Source: Bacillota bacterium
GTDB lineage: Bacteria; Bacillota; SHA-98; UBA4971
Direction: 5' to 3'
DNA: 64,000 nt
Assembly (NCBI GenBank): GCA_024653485.1
Contig: JANLFY010000004.1
Span: 167,901 to 231,900 of the forward strand
Position 1 is the first letter of the stretch. Every line of letters starts with the position of its first letter. The position numbers were made by a program, and so were the translations under genes. Below, in pieces: positions 34,543-44,298 of this stretch. The notes beneath the pieces were generated by a model. The model worked only from the letters and a program-made list of their open reading frames with translations. It ran no database searches and was not told the DNA's origin.

Positions 34543-37391
34543 GTCCTCAGCACCTTCCTGAGGAACTGACCGGTGTAGGACCGCTCACACAGCGCGACCT
34601 CCTCCGGCGTGCCGCAAGCCACGACGGTGCCGCCGCGGTCTCCGCCCTCGGGACCTAGATCTATGATGTAGTCCGCCGTCTTGATGACGTCCAGATTGTG
34701 TTCGATGACGATAACCGTGTCCCCGGCGTCCACCAAGCGTCCCAACACGTTGAGGAGTCTCTCTATGTCTGCGAAGTGGAGACCCGTGGTGGGTTCATCC
34801 AGGATGTAGAGCGTCCGCCCGTTGCTTCGCCTGCCGAGCTCGGTCGCAAGCTTGACCCTCTGGGCCTCGCCGCCCGAGAGAGTCGTAGCCGGCTGACCCA
34901 GCTTGATGTAACCGAGACCTACGTCGTTGAGGGTCTCCAGTTTTCGTCTGACCCTCGGAAGGTTCCTGAAGAACTCGAGCGCTTCGTCGACCCGCATGTC
35001 CAGGACGTCCGCTATGCTCTTTCCTCGGTACTTGATCTCCAGGGTCTCACGATTGTATCTTCTCCCCCTGCACACTTCGCACGGAACGTACACGTCCGGA
35101 AGGAAGTGCATCTCTATCTTGATGATCCCGTCTCCCTTGCACGCCTCGCACCGTCCGCCCTTCACGTTGAAACTGAACCTGCCAGGCCCGTATCCCCGCA
35201 CCCTGGCTTCGGGCGTGAGCGCGAAGGTCTCCCTTATCAGATCGAACGTTCCCGTGTATGTGGCCGGGTTGGAACGGGGCGTGCGCCCGATGGGAGACTG
35301 GTCTACGTCAATCACTCTTTCGAGGTGCTCGATGCCGAGGACGGCGTCATGGGCACCCGGCTTCACGGCCGCTCGGTTCAGCTCATGTGCCAGCTTGCGA
35401 TGGAGGATCTCGTTGACAAGCGTGCTCTTGCCGGATCCCGAGACACCGGTGACGCACACGAACACCCCGAGTGGGATCTCCACGTCGATGTTCTTGAGGT
35501 TGTGCTCGCGGGCCCCTTTCACGATGATGGACTTCCCGTTCGGGGGGCGACGGCGAGGCGGGACCCTAATGCTCAACTTGCCTGAGAGGTACTGCCCAGT
35601 GATGGACTGCTCGCAAGACATGATGCGTTCTATGCTTCCCGAAGCCACCACGCGCCCGCCTTCAGCGCCGGCGCCCGGCCCGATGTCTATGATGTGATCA
35701 GCCGAACGGATGGTTTCCTCGTCGTGCTCTACGACGAGGACGGTGTTCCCCATGTCGCGCAGACGCTTGAGCGTGTCGATGAGACGCCTGTTGTCGCGCT
35801 GATGCAGTCCGATGCTGGGCTCGTCGAGGATGTACAGGACTCCCACGAGGCTTGAGCCGATCTGGGTCGCGAGGCGGATCCGTTGAGCCTCGCCTCCCGC
35901 GAGTGTGCCGGCCGCCCTGTCGAGAGTGAGGTAGTCGAGTCCGACGTTCACCAAGAATCCTAGCCTTTCCCGTATCTCCTTGAGAATCTGCCTCGATATG
36001 GTCGTCTCGCGTTCGGTCAGGGCAATGCCCTCGAAGAACTCTTTCGCTTCCGAACACGACATGGCGGTCACTTCCATGATGGACTTGCCGCCCACCTTGA
36101 CGGCGAGGCTCTCTGGCTTGAGGCGCGCCCCCCGGCACGCCGGGCACGGTCTTGCTGTGATGAACTGCTCTATCTCCGTTCGCGCCGCGTCGGAGTGCGC
36201 TTCCCTGTACCGGCGCTCCAGGTACGGCACCACCCCCTCATAATGGCTTTCGTGCCAGATGAGGTCTCCGGCAAAGTTGTGGTACTGGTATCGGAACCTC
36301 TCCCTGCCCGCTCCGTACAGCAGCACGCGTCTTTGCTCCTCGGTCAGTCGGCCGATGGGCACGCATGGGTCTATGCCGAGTCGCTCGCACACCGCCATGA
36401 CCCGTCGGGCGAAGTAGTCGCTCCGCGTCCCATCCCAGGATCTCTCCCACGGCACTATGCCGCCGTCCACGATGCTCCTGTCCAGATCGAGGACGAGTTC
36501 GGGATCGATCTCCTCCTTGGTACCCAAGCCTGCGCACTCTGGGCAGGCTCCGTAGGGGCTGTTGAACGAGAACATCCTCGGCGCGAGCTCCTCGAAGCTC
36601 ACGCCGCAATCAGGACAGGCGAACTTCTCGCTGAAGACGAGGTCGCGGCCGGCCTCTCCGGACGCCGTGTTGGGCACGACGTTCACGATGGCTATCCCTT
36701 CGCCGCGTTTCATGGCGAGCTCCAGCGAGTCGGCGAGGCGCGTCTCCGCGCCGGGGCGAACCACCACTCGGTCCACGACTATCTCGATGCTGTGGATCTT
36801 GTAACGCTCGAGCGATATGTCCTCGTCCACGCCGCGCACTTGCCCGTTGATGCGAACTCGGACGAAGCCCTCCCGTCGTATGTCCTCGATTACCTTTCTG
36901 TGCTCGCCTTTCTTCCCTCGGATTACCGGGGCGAGGATCTGAACTCTCGTGCCCTCTCCAAGCGCCATGACCTGGTCGACGATCTGCTGAACTGTCTGTT
37001 GGGTGATGGGCTTACCGCACCTCGGGCAGTGGGCCTTTCCTATCCTTGCGAATAGGAGCCTCAGATAGTCGTATATCTCCGTCACCGTGCCCACCGTGGA
37101 CCTGGGGTTACGGCTGCCGCTCTTCTGATCTATGGCTATCGCGGGCGACAGCCCTTCGATGTAGTCCACGTCCGGCTTGTCCATCTGGCCGAGGAACTGT
37201 CGCGCGTATGCCGAGAGCGACTCCACGTAGCGTCGCTGTCCTTCGGCATAGATGGTGTCGAAGGCCAGAGAGGACTTGCCCGAGCCGGAGAGGCCGGTGA
37301 TGACCACCAGCTTGTCTCTAGGGATCTCGAGATCGATGTTCTTCAGGTTATGCTGACGTGCGCCTCTTACTATGATCTCCTGCTTGCTCAC
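34539..37391 (-). CDS. uvrA: UvrABC excinuclease subunit A
   Basis: UvrA is the damage-sensing ATPase that loads UvrB. The 950-residue product has two ABC modules, each with Walker A ([28 protein letters not shown]) and signature ([24 protein letters not shown]), plus the zinc modules with CPRCGK, CPDCG/CPECAG and [17 protein letters not shown]. The GTG start has GGAGG nine bases upstream on the minus strand. It lies between uvrB and uvrC in one operon; the 140 bases between uvrB and uvrA show no clear terminator. Confidence 0.98.
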   Translation of the reverse strand: MSKQEIIVRGARQHNLKNIDLEIPRDKLVVITGLSGSGKSSLAFDTIYAEGQRRYVESLSAYARQFLGQMDKPDVDYIEGLSPAIAIDQKSGSRNPRSTVGTVTEIYDYLRLLFARIGKAHCPRCGKPITQQTVQQIVDQVMALGEGTRVQILAPVIRGKKGEHRKVIEDIRREGFVRVRINGQVRGVDEDISLERYKIHSIEIVVDRVVVRPGAETRLADSLELAMKRGEGIAIVNVVPNTASGEAGRDLVFSEKFACPDCGVSFEELAPRMFSFNSPYGACPECAGLGTKEEIDPELVLDLDRSIVDGGIVPWERSWDGTRSDYFARRVMAVCERLGIDPCVPIGRLTEEQRRVLLYGAGRERFRYQYHNFAGDLIWHESHYEGVVPYLERRYREAHSDAARTEIEQFITARPCPACRGARLKPESLAVKVGGKSIMEVTAMSCSEAKEFFEGIALTERETTISRQILKEIRERLGFLVNVGLDYLTLDRAAGTLAGGEAQRIRLATQIGSSLVGVLYILDEPSIGLHQRDNRRLIDTLKRLRDMGNTVLVVEHDEETIRSADHIIDIGPGAGAEGGRVVASGSIERIMSCEQSITGQYLSGKLSIRVPPRRRPPNGKSIIVKGAREHNLKNIDVEIPLGVFVCVTGVSGSGKSTLVNEILHRKLAHELNRAAVKPGAHDAVLGIEHLERVIDVDQSPIGRTPRSNPATYTGTFDLIRETFALTPEARVRGYGPGRFSFNVKGGRCEACKGDGIIKIEMHFLPDVYVPCEVCRGRRYNRETLEIKYRGKSIADVLDMRVDEALEFFRNLPRVRRKLETLNDVGLGYIKLGQPATTLSGGEAQRVKLATELGRRSNGRTLYILDEPTTGLHFADIERLLNVLGRLVDAGDTVIVIEHNLDVIKTADYIIDLGPEGGDRGGTVVACGTPEEVALCERSYTGQFLRKVLRT

Positions 37392-37531
37392 CTTTAGTTT
37401 CCTCCGAATACGCGCCCGAGCCGAAGAGCACTATCTGAAGCCAGTCCGCCTGTCAATCCGCAAGAGCGCTTCAGTGAGAGTGGTTTTGGCGCGGTCCCAT
37501 CCGGCGGTTCATGCATGCCTGGGGCGCATGC

Positions 37532-39622
37532 CTAGGGTGCGAACCGCCGCCTGAGGAAGCGAATCCTGTCGCGCAGCTCCGCCGCGCGCTCGAATTCGAG
37601 AACCATCGCCGCCTTGCGCATCTCTTCCTCGAGAGAGCGTATGAGCGTCGCTATCTCCTTGTCGGACAGCTCCTCCACCGCCCCCGCGTCCACATCTACC
37701 CCGGCCGACGATCGCCGGGCCTTCGACCCGGCATGCGACCCTGCGCGGGACACGGCCTCGGATAGCGCTCCAGCAGCTGCAGCCCGAGACGCGACCCCGT
37801 ACGAGGGTCTTTCTTCGGCCGCCCTCGTGAATTCCGCTATGTCGTGGACGCCCTTCTTGACGGACTCCGGGGTTATGCCGTGGCGTTCGTTGTACTCCGT
37901 CTGTATCCGGCGCCTCCTGTTGGTCTCGTCGATCGCCCGCCGCATGGACTGGGTAATGGTGTCGGCGTACATGATGACCTTGCCGTGTACGTTGCGCGCG
38001 GCCCGTCCAATGGTCTGGATGAGCGACGTCTCCGATCGCAGGTACCCTTCTTTGTCGGCGTCGAGGATCGCCACTAAGGACACCTCGGGCAGGTCAAGGC
38101 CCTCACGCAGCAGGTTTATGCCCACAAGGACGTCAAACGTCCCGAGCCGCAAGTCCCGCAGAATCTCCACACGCTCGAGGGTGTCGATCTCCGAGTGAAG
38201 GTACCGAGCCTTCACGCCCAAGTCCGCGAGGTAATCTGTGAGATCCTCGGCTGTCTTCTTCGTGAGCGTCGTGACGAGGACCCGCTCGCCCGCCCGCACC
38301 CGCGCATGGATCTCTGTGAGGAGGTCGTCTATCTGGTTCATCACCGGACGCACCTCTACCTCCGGGTCCACCAGCCCCGTCGGGCGAATGATCTGCTCGA
38401 CGACGCGGCTGCTCATACGGAGCTCGTAAGGCCCGGGCGTCGCCGAAGCGAATATGACCTGGTTCACGCGCTGCTCGAACTCATCGAACGTAAGCGGTCG
38501 ATTGTCGAACGCCGACGGCAGCCGGAATCCGTACTCCACGAGGGTCTCCTTGCGCGACCGATCGCCCGAGTACATCGCGTGCAGCTGGGGAAGAGTCACG
38601 TGAGACTCGTCTATTATGACCAAGAAGTCCTCGGGGAAGTAATCGAGCAACGTTGCCGGGGGTTCTCCCGGCTGTCTACCGGTGAGATGTCTTGAGTAGT
38701 TCTCTATCCCCTGGCAATAGCCCACCTCGCCGAGCATCTCCAGATCGTAACGCGTGCGCTGCTCGAGCCTCTGGGCCTCGAGCAGCTTCCCGGCTGCGCG
38801 GAGCTCTGCGAGCCGGTCTTCCAGCTCGCGCTCGATGCTGATGAGGGCCTTCTTGAGCTTCTCGTCGCTGGTGATGAAGTGAGTTGCCGGAAAGATCGTT
38901 ATGGACTCCCTGTCTCGCACCACCTCGCCGGTGAGCACGTCCACTTCCAGGATGCGATCGACCTCGTCTCCGAAGAACTCGATCCTAACGGCGTTTTCTC
39001 CGTAAGCGGGGATTACCTCCACCACGTCGCCCCTAACCCTGAAGGTGCCTCGAGTGAATCCGATGTCGTTTCGAGTGTACTGTATGCCCACGAGCTTCCT
39101 CAGCACAGCGTCCCTGTTCGCCTCGCGGCCCCTTTGGAGCATCACCGTGAGGTTCTTGTAGTCCTCCGGTGATCCGAGTCCGAAAATACAAGACACGCTC
39201 GCCACGATTATCACGTCTCGCCGTTCGAACAGAGCGCTCGTTGCGGAGTGGCGGAGCCGGTCGATCTCGTCATTGATAGATGAGTCCTTCTCGATGTAAG
39301 TGTCGGTCTGCGGAATATACGCCTCCGGCTGGTAGTAGTCATAGTAGCTCACGAAGTACTCCACGGCGTTCTCGGGGAAAAGCGCCCGGAACTCGCTGCA
39401 AAGCTGAGCTGCGAGGGTCTTGTTGTGGGCTATCACCAGCGTGGGCCTTTGGACCTCCTGGATCACAAGGGCGTCCGTGAACGTCTTCCCGGTGCCCGTC
39501 GCGCCAAGAAGCGTCTGACAACGGTAACCCGCTCTTATTCCCTCTGCGAGCTCCCGCGCGGCTCTCGGCTGGTCACCCCTTGGTTTGAGATTGGTTCTGA
39601 GCTTGAACTCGTTCACCTGCAC
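37532..39622 (-). CDS. uvrB: UvrABC excinuclease subunit B
   Basis: UvrB verifies the lesion and recruits UvrC. The 696-residue helicase-fold protein has Walker A (GATGTGKTF), the beta-hairpin region ([15 protein letters not shown]), the DEAD-like box ([12 protein letters not shown]), motif VI ([13 protein letters not shown]) and a C-terminal UVR domain ([20 protein letters not shown]) that binds UvrC. A flexible Ala/Ser/Arg-rich insert of about 40 residues (near 610-655) separates the helicase core from the UVR domain, a variable spot in this family. It is the first gene of the uvrB-uvrA-uvrC operon. Confidence 0.98.
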   Translation of the reverse strand: MQVNEFKLRTNLKPRGDQPRAARELAEGIRAGYRCQTLLGATGTGKTFTDALVIQEVQRPTLVIAHNKTLAAQLCSEFRALFPENAVEYFVSYYDYYQPEAYIPQTDTYIEKDSSINDEIDRLRHSATSALFERRDVIIVASVSCIFGLGSPEDYKNLTVMLQRGREANRDAVLRKLVGIQYTRNDIGFTRGTFRVRGDVVEVIPAYGENAVRIEFFGDEVDRILEVDVLTGEVVRDRESITIFPATHFITSDEKLKKALISIERELEDRLAELRAAGKLLEAQRLEQRTRYDLEMLGEVGYCQGIENYSRHLTGRQPGEPPATLLDYFPEDFLVIIDESHVTLPQLHAMYSGDRSRKETLVEYGFRLPSAFDNRPLTFDEFEQRVNQVIFASATPGPYELRMSSRVVEQIIRPTGLVDPEVEVRPVMNQIDDLLTEIHARVRAGERVLVTTLTKKTAEDLTDYLADLGVKARYLHSEIDTLERVEILRDLRLGTFDVLVGINLLREGLDLPEVSLVAILDADKEGYLRSETSLIQTIGRAARNVHGKVIMYADTITQSMRRAIDETNRRRRIQTEYNERHGITPESVKKGVHDIAEFTRAAEERPSYGVASRAAAAGALSEAVSRAGSHAGSKARRSSAGVDVDAGAVEELSDKEIATLIRSLEEEMRKAAMVLEFERAAELRDRIRFLRRRFAP

Positions 39623-39692
39623 CGCAGCTCCTCATCGAGGCCATCCGCACCGCGAGCGGGCCGTCGCAGGCCGCGCGCCGCCTCACTCTACA

Positions 39693-39721
39693 ATTCTAAG
39701 ACACTCATGCCACAAGTGCAA
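39693..39721 (-). promoter_or_regulatory. Promoter for the uvrBAC operon
   Basis: Read on the minus strand, TTGCAC, a 17-base spacer and TAGAAT. Transcription would start near 39686, giving uvrB a leader of about 64 bases. The region 39623-39965 has no gene; it holds this promoter, a LexA-like box and the divergent DUF2089 promoter. Confidence 0.6.
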
Positions 39722-39784
39722 CGCTACCAGATCCCACCGATGAGTGTGCCTGCCCAGCATATGACGGTGTTTCCTTTACCGGCT

Positions 39785-39798
39785 CGAACATACATTCG
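39785..39798. promoter_or_regulatory. LexA (SOS) box, one mismatch
   Basis: CGAACATACATTCG differs at one defined position from the Bacillus LexA (DinR) consensus CGAACRNRYGTTYG. It stands between the divergent uvrB and DUF2089 promoters. SOS control of uvrB is standard in Bacillota, but the box lies about 64 bases beyond the predicted uvrB -35, so direct blocking would need another promoter or looping. Confidence 0.45.
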
Positions 39799-39876
39799 AT
39801 ATGTGCCCCGACTTTCCTGCCGAGCACCTTGCGGTTTTCGTGCGTCGGGAACCGCGATGAAAACCCGGCAAACTTG

Positions 39877-39905
39877 TTGACAGCGAAAGTCGACGGATTT
39901 ATGAT
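39877..39905 (+). promoter_or_regulatory. Strong promoter for the DUF2089-yvl module
   Basis: A perfect TTGACA, a 17-base spacer and TATGAT. The predicted start is near 39912, about 54 bases before the DUF2089 start codon. Confidence 0.7.
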
Positions 39906-39923
39906 GTTAATGTAGAGCTTAAC
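39906..39923. promoter_or_regulatory. Candidate operator at the DUF2089 transcription start
   Basis: GTTAA, eight bases, TTAAC: a perfect inverted repeat placed directly after the -10 and over the predicted transcription start. Autoregulation by the DUF2089 protein, which has a helix-turn-helix, is a natural guess but not shown. Confidence 0.4.
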
Positions 39924-39965
39924 GAGATTGAGGACCATGTTGATGATATTGAAGGGTGGAAGATC

Positions 39966-40349
39966 ATGAGACGAAGGGCGCTGGGTAGATGCCCGGTGTG
40001 CGGAGAAGCCCTCCACGTGGCGAGGCTGTCCTGCCCCAGGTGTGACACGTCCATAGAGGGTCGCTTCGAGACGTGCAAGTTCTGTCAACTCTCCAATGAG
40101 CAGAAGGACTTCGTGGAGATCTTCATCAAGTCGCGCGGGAATATCAAAGAAGTCGAGAGGGAGCTCGGGGTGTCGTATCCCACCGTTCGGGGCCGGCTTG
40201 ACGCGGTCATACAAGCCTTGGGTTATCCGGTCGAGCGAGAGAAGGAGGACGAGGCACAAACGGAAGCGAGGCGCAAAGGCATCCTGGACTCGCTCGCGAG
40301 AGGCGAGATACGTGCCGACGAAGCCATAAAGCTTCTCAAACAGCGGTGA
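39966..40349 (+). CDS. DUF2089 family regulator-like protein
   Basis: The 127-residue product matches DUF2089: an N-terminal zinc ribbon (CPVCGEAL, CPRCDTSIEG, CKFC), a helix-turn-helix-like middle (NIKEVERELGVSYPTVRGRLD), and a C-terminal SHOCT-like helix pair (ILDSLARGEIRADEAIKLL). It is probably a DNA-binding regulator of its own operon. The ATG is preceded by GAAGGGTGGAAG. It is the first gene after a strong promoter and an inverted repeat. Its C-terminal motif recurs at the N-termini of the next two proteins. Confidence 0.85.
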   Translation: MRRRALGRCPVCGEALHVARLSCPRCDTSIEGRFETCKFCQLSNEQKDFVEIFIKSRGNIKEVERELGVSYPTVRGRLDAVIQALGYPVEREKEDEAQTEARRKGILDSLARGEIRADEAIKLLKQR

Positions 40350-40390
40350 AGGCTCGGTGCAGGAGAGCCCAGACAGGGGGAGCGAGGACC

Positions 40391-41779
40391 GTGCGGGAAG
40401 AACACATGATGATCCTGAAGATGCTGGAGGAGGGCAAGATCACGAGCGATGAGGCCGCTGCCCTCATAGACGCTCTCGACGAGGCGACGCAGGCCGAGCC
40501 GGGTTTCCAAGGTGGCCGGGACGACCAGGGCTACTCGGGCGAAGACGGCCGCAAAGAGGCCGAAGCCGATGGTGAGGATGACGGAGGGACTGGCGGCGGC
40601 CAGGCAGGCAAATGCGCCGAAAAGCGCGAGTCCACCGGCACGTGGCCGGACCTCTCCAAGATCAACGCCTTGGCGGACAGACTCGCGCAGCTCGCCGAGA
40701 CCTCGTGCGGCCCGGTGCTGGAGAGCCTGGCGGGCCATATCGAGAAGGTGATGGAGAGGGCAGTCGAAGAGAAAGAGCGTGCCATGAAGCGCATCAGGCG
40801 GGCGAGGGAACGCACCGCCGAGAGGTCGGACGACGAAGGCGACTCCGGGGCGCCCGGATGTCCCGGGTCGGGCCAATCGCCTCTGGTAGGGGAGACCTTC
40901 GCCAAACGGTTCATTGGAACCTTCGCTCCAGGCGTCGAAGTTAGAAAGACCTTCGAGGGAGCCTTTGACGGGAGTTGCGAGAGAGTGGCGGTGGAAGCGG
41001 CCACGTCTAACGGCAGCATTGCCGTAGAACCATGCGATGGCCCGGGGTTCAGTGTCGAGATTCGTGCCCGCGCAAGGGGAGCCGGGGTCGATCCTTCGAG
41101 TGCCCGGAGCATGCTGGAAGAGGCCATAGACTACAAGGCCGGCCCGGGCAATCTTCGGATCGCCTGCTGCTGCGGACGGGCGGTAAGCGGGGCCTCGCTC
41201 GTCATTCGACTCCCGCGACGCTTCCGGTACGACCTGGAGCTCGAGACCTCAAACGGCAAGGTCGAGATCGGCGCGCTCGAGTGTGGGACCATCAGTGTTG
41301 AGACGTCCAATGGCAGGATAGATCTGGACGGCACCAGCTCTGCCGATGCAGAGCTTGAGACGTCCAACGGGCGCATCAATCACAGGGGCACGGCGAAGAG
41401 GCTGGCCGCCGAGACATCCAACGGGAGTATACTTGTGGTACCGACCGGGCTTACAGGCGAGGCCTTCTACGAACTCCACACCTCCAATGGGTCTATCCAA
41501 GTCCTCCTCGACGCGGGCGGCGGCGTGGGCTGCCGCGTGGACGCGCGTACGTCCCAAGGAGCGATCCGCCTAGCTCTGCCCGATCTCGCGTACCAAGTCA
41601 ACACGAAATCCATGGGGCACGAGGAGATCGTGGCTGCGACACCCGGTTACGAGGCGAGTGTACATAAGGTGATGATCAAAGCTGAGACATCCAACGGGTC
41701 CATAACGATCCTGGGGGGCGGCGAGATCAGCCGTGCCGCCGAGGGCTCGGACGCGCCGGAACCGGACGAACACCGATGA
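40391..41779 (+). CDS. YvlB-like DUF4097 protein with N-terminal SHOCT-like helix
   Basis: The 462-residue product starts with a SHOCT-like motif (ILKMLEEGKITSDEAAALID), has a charged middle (about 35-170) and ends in a DUF4097 beta-helix (about 185-455). The beta-helix shows at least seven rungs with the motif TSNG or TSQG (for example ETSNGKVEIG, ETSNGRIDLDG, AETSNGSILVV). It has no signal peptide or membrane helix, so it is probably cytoplasmic. B. subtilis YvlB has the same build and belongs to an envelope-stress operon under sigma-W. The GTG at 40391 has AGGGGGAG eight bases upstream. Confidence 0.83.
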   Translation: MREEHMMILKMLEEGKITSDEAAALIDALDEATQAEPGFQGGRDDQGYSGEDGRKEAEADGEDDGGTGGGQAGKCAEKRESTGTWPDLSKINALADRLAQLAETSCGPVLESLAGHIEKVMERAVEEKERAMKRIRRARERTAERSDDEGDSGAPGCPGSGQSPLVGETFAKRFIGTFAPGVEVRKTFEGAFDGSCERVAVEAATSNGSIAVEPCDGPGFSVEIRARARGAGVDPSSARSMLEEAIDYKAGPGNLRIACCCGRAVSGASLVIRLPRRFRYDLELETSNGKVEIGALECGTISVETSNGRIDLDGTSSADAELETSNGRINHRGTAKRLAAETSNGSILVVPTGLTGEAFYELHTSNGSIQVLLDAGGGVGCRVDARTSQGAIRLALPDLAYQVNTKSMGHEEIVAATPGYEASVHKVMIKAETSNGSITILGGGEISRAAEGSDAPEPDEHR

Positions 41780-41859
41780 CATGCTTGACACGCTGAGCTG
41801 AGAAAGTGCTGGGTGCGAAGCGACCGAGCCAACTCTCGGGGCTAAGGAGGATTGCAGCT

Positions 41860-42231
41860 GTGATCGATGAGAAGAGGCAGATACTGACGATGGTGCGGGA
41901 AGGGAAGATCTCGGTGGACGAGGGGCTCAAGCTCCTCGAGGCCCTGGAGAGTTCGCCGCCCGGCCAATCCGGTGGGGTGGGCGTCGGAAAGGCCGCGAGA
42001 ATGCTGCGGGTGCGCGTGCTCGACCTGGAGGACAACACCAAAGTACACGTCAATCTCCCGCTGGCTCTGGTGAAAGTAGCCATGAAGTTCATACCGAAGA
42101 ACGTGGCGGCCGAGATCCAGGAGCAGAACATCGACTTGGAGGGGATCCTCGCGAGCATCACAGATGCCACGGTCGGCAAGATCGTGGACATAGATAGCGA
42201 CGAGGCCAAGGTGGAGGTCTATGTCGACTGA
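41860..42231 (+). CDS. SHOCT-like domain protein
   Basis: This 123-residue protein begins with the SHOCT-like motif (ILTMVREGKISVDEGLKLLEAL), has a short Gly-rich linker, and ends with a ~75-residue domain rich in beta strands and one helix (LRVRVLDLEDNTKVHVNLPLALVKVAMKF-type pattern; FIPKNVAAEIQEQNIDLEGI). Two-part proteins like this accompany yvlB-type genes in other Bacillota; function unknown. The GTG at 41860 has AAGGAGG nine bases upstream and is preferred over the open frame start at 41806. The 3' end overlaps the next gene by 11 bases. Confidence 0.75.
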   Translation: MIDEKRQILTMVREGKISVDEGLKLLEALESSPPGQSGGVGVGKAARMLRVRVLDLEDNTKVHVNLPLALVKVAMKFIPKNVAAEIQEQNIDLEGILASITDATVGKIVDIDSDEAKVEVYVD

Positions 42232-42793
42232 TGTTGAGGCGGAGGCCAAGACTGGAGGTGCGGCCCGCGCCAACGACACTCCTTTCTTGAGTCACGGGGA
42301 GGCGCGGCGCAAGACCCGGGCGGCAGCTGCCGGGTTTCGCCTGCCGTCGTTCTTCCTCCTCGTGACGCTGAGGCTCCCCGGGTGGAGGCGCGCGCTTCCT
42401 GTCGTGTTCCCGCTGTTCGTCTTGGAAGATGTCCTGGAGTCGGCGGGCTGGCTCGCCTCGGTATTCTCTCATCTGTGGTTCGCTCGTTTGCCAAGGGCTC
42501 GGGGCAACACGGATGGGGAGGCCGGTCTTCCGGGCAGAGGTTCGGCGGGGACGAGCGTCCTTCCGGACCCGTGGGGCGCTCGGATGAAGCGGATGAAGGA
42601 GAGGACCCACGCTCTCGGGTGCCGGCCAGGGAGGGAAGAGCGATCTTCCATCGAATTCTCTGTGGACTGGGAGCCTTCGTGGTTCTTTCTTGCAGCCAAT
42701 GTGATAAGGGCCCTGAGGCTCGAGGGCGGGTTCACGCTGGTCGAAGTGGCCGAGGGCACCAGCGGAACCCAGATCGCTGTCCGCCTGGTTTAG
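42221..42793 (+). CDS. Hypothetical protein in the yvl-type module
   Basis: The 190-residue product is not recognised. Residues about 40-80 form one long hydrophobic stretch (LPSFFLLVTLRLPGW and ALPVVFPLFVLEDVLES), followed by a Gly/Arg-rich linker and a C-terminal domain ending in GTQIAVRLV. It might be a membrane-associated adaptor. The ATG lies within the end of the SHOCT-like gene (11-base overlap), so the two are translationally coupled and probably work together. Confidence 0.6.
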   Translation: MSTDVEAEAKTGGAARANDTPFLSHGEARRKTRAAAAGFRLPSFFLLVTLRLPGWRRALPVVFPLFVLEDVLESAGWLASVFSHLWFARLPRARGNTDGEAGLPGRGSAGTSVLPDPWGARMKRMKERTHALGCRPGREERSSIEFSVDWEPSWFFLAANVIRALRLEGGFTLVEVAEGTSGTQIAVRLV

Positions 42794-42937
42794 GTCGTAT
42801 TCGTGTTTGCTCCGCCGATGGGATGAGAAGCCCGCTCGCCACTTCCGGACGGATGCTTCCCTTGCTTAGTCCCAACTAGCGTGGCCATGCTATCGGGCAA
42901 GTCGCTCCCGGCGCGCGCAGGAAGGAGGATGGAGGCC

Positions 42938-43297
42938 TTGCGTTTCTCGGGTTTTCTCTATAGGTGCCTCGTCAACGCGATCATACTGCTTCTCATCCCG
43001 TACGTCATGGGACCAGCCGTCCAGGTGAGGGGAGTCTTGTCGGCGATCGTCGCGGCGTTCGTGCTTGGGATAGTGAACGCTCTGATACGGCCGGTCCTCA
43101 TCATTCTGTCGCTGCCAATCCAGCTGCTCACGCTGGGTCTGTTCACGTTCGTCATCAACGGGTTCATGCTGTGGCTTGTCGCGAGATGGGTGGGCGGCTT
43201 CTACGTCTCCGGTTTCTGGCCAGCGGTGCTGGCTTCAGTCTTGCTATCAATCGGGAGCAGCATTCTGAGCTTCGTGGTACGTGATAGATCATTCTAG
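42938..43297 (+). CDS. YvlD-like four-helix membrane protein (phage holin 4_2 family)
   Basis: The product is about 119 residues, with four membrane segments and the family pattern GIVNALIRPVLIILSLPIQLLTLG followed by NGFMLWLVARWV (family PF04020). B. subtilis YvlD is the membrane member of the yvlABCD stress operon. The 'holin' name is historical; no phage genes are present here. GGAGG lies nine bases before a TTG at 42938; ATG at 42929 directly follows the same site and is an alternative. The gene closes the DUF2089/YvlB/SHOCT run. Confidence 0.82.
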   Translation: MRFSGFLYRCLVNAIILLLIPYVMGPAVQVRGVLSAIVAAFVLGIVNALIRPVLIILSLPIQLLTLGLFTFVINGFMLWLVARWVGGFYVSGFWPAVLASVLLSIGSSILSFVVRDRSF

Positions 43298-43417
43298 AGC
43301 AAACGTGACGTGGGTATGGCCTGGGTGCAGGGGAGACGGGTCGGGGAACGGGCGGACACCGAAGCAGGCGACAGCGGATGTCGTGCGGATCTCCCCTGAC
43401 GGCTTGAATCTTGTGGG

Positions 43418-44233
43418 GTGATAGAGATCGGGATACGGCTTGTGGCGATAGATGTGGACTTAACTCTTGTAGGAAGAGACCTCAAGATCGGTGAACGCAC
43501 GCGGGCGGCCGTGCAAGCGGCCACCGAGGCAGGTTGCGTGGTCACCCTGACGAGCGGACGGATGTTTCGCGCGACTGTTCCCTTTGCGGAGGAACTCGGA
43601 ATCGGTGGCCCTCTCATCACGTACGACGGCGCGCTCATCAAGTCGGTCAAGACCGGGGAGATCATATGCCACAGGCCCGTGCCGCTGGAACAGGCAAGGG
43701 AAGTGGCAGCCTATGCGCGGCGGGAGGGTCTCCACCTGAACGTGTACGTGGATGACACGCTGTACGTCGAACGCTACGACGACGAGACGGCTTCGTACAC
43801 GAGTCACACAAAGGTCGAGGCGGTGGTCGTCGGGGACCTGGTAGCCTTCATGAAGCGCCCTCCCACGAAGCTGCTGGTCGTCGCGTCGGAAGAGGAGGTG
43901 GAGCGGCGCCTGCCCGAGTTCAAGAAGCACTTCGGCGACCGCCTTCACGTAGTTCGGTCAATGCCGCGCTACGTTGAGTTCACCGCAGAAAGTGTGTCCA
44001 AAGGCTCCGCTCTCTCTATACTCGCGCGGTATCTCGGGGTTCGGCGCGACGAGGTTCTGGCCATTGGCGATAGTGAGAATGACGTGCCCATGCTCGAGTT
44101 TGCCGGGATCGGCGTGGCCGTCCGAAACGCTCGCGAGGAAGTGAAGCAAGCCGCGGACTACGTAGCGCACGGCGAAAGCGGCGACGGGGTCGTGGAAGCG
44201 GTATCCCGGTTCGTTCTCGGACGAGACGTCTGA
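43418..44233 (+). CDS. Cof-type HAD family phosphatase
   Basis: The 271-residue product is a C2B-capped HAD hydrolase: motif I AIDVDLTL with both Asp residues, motif II LTSGR, motif III with Lys in VSKGSAL, and motif IV AIGDSENDVPML. Motif I has Leu where most Cof proteins have Gly (DxDGT), a tolerated but uncommon change. Such enzymes dephosphorylate small sugar phosphates or flavin precursors; substrate unknown. The GTG start has only a weak G-rich site upstream. It converges with the PBP gene. Confidence 0.85.
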   Translation: MIEIGIRLVAIDVDLTLVGRDLKIGERTRAAVQAATEAGCVVTLTSGRMFRATVPFAEELGIGGPLITYDGALIKSVKTGEIICHRPVPLEQAREVAAYARREGLHLNVYVDDTLYVERYDDETASYTSHTKVEAVVVGDLVAFMKRPPTKLLVVASEEEVERRLPEFKKHFGDRLHVVRSMPRYVEFTAESVSKGSALSILARYLGVRRDEVLAIGDSENDVPMLEFAGIGVAVRNAREEVKQAADYVAHGESGDGVVEAVSRFVLGRDV

Positions 44234-44298
44234 CCAACCCGCTCTTCGGGCTCTGGCCGACGAACGTGACCCCGGTGTGCGAACACTCCCGAGCCTGG

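Noticed and set aside
42938..43297. Phage holin, hinting at a prophage
   Set aside because: The family name is historical; the gene is YvlD-like and sits in a stress module with no phage genes nearby.
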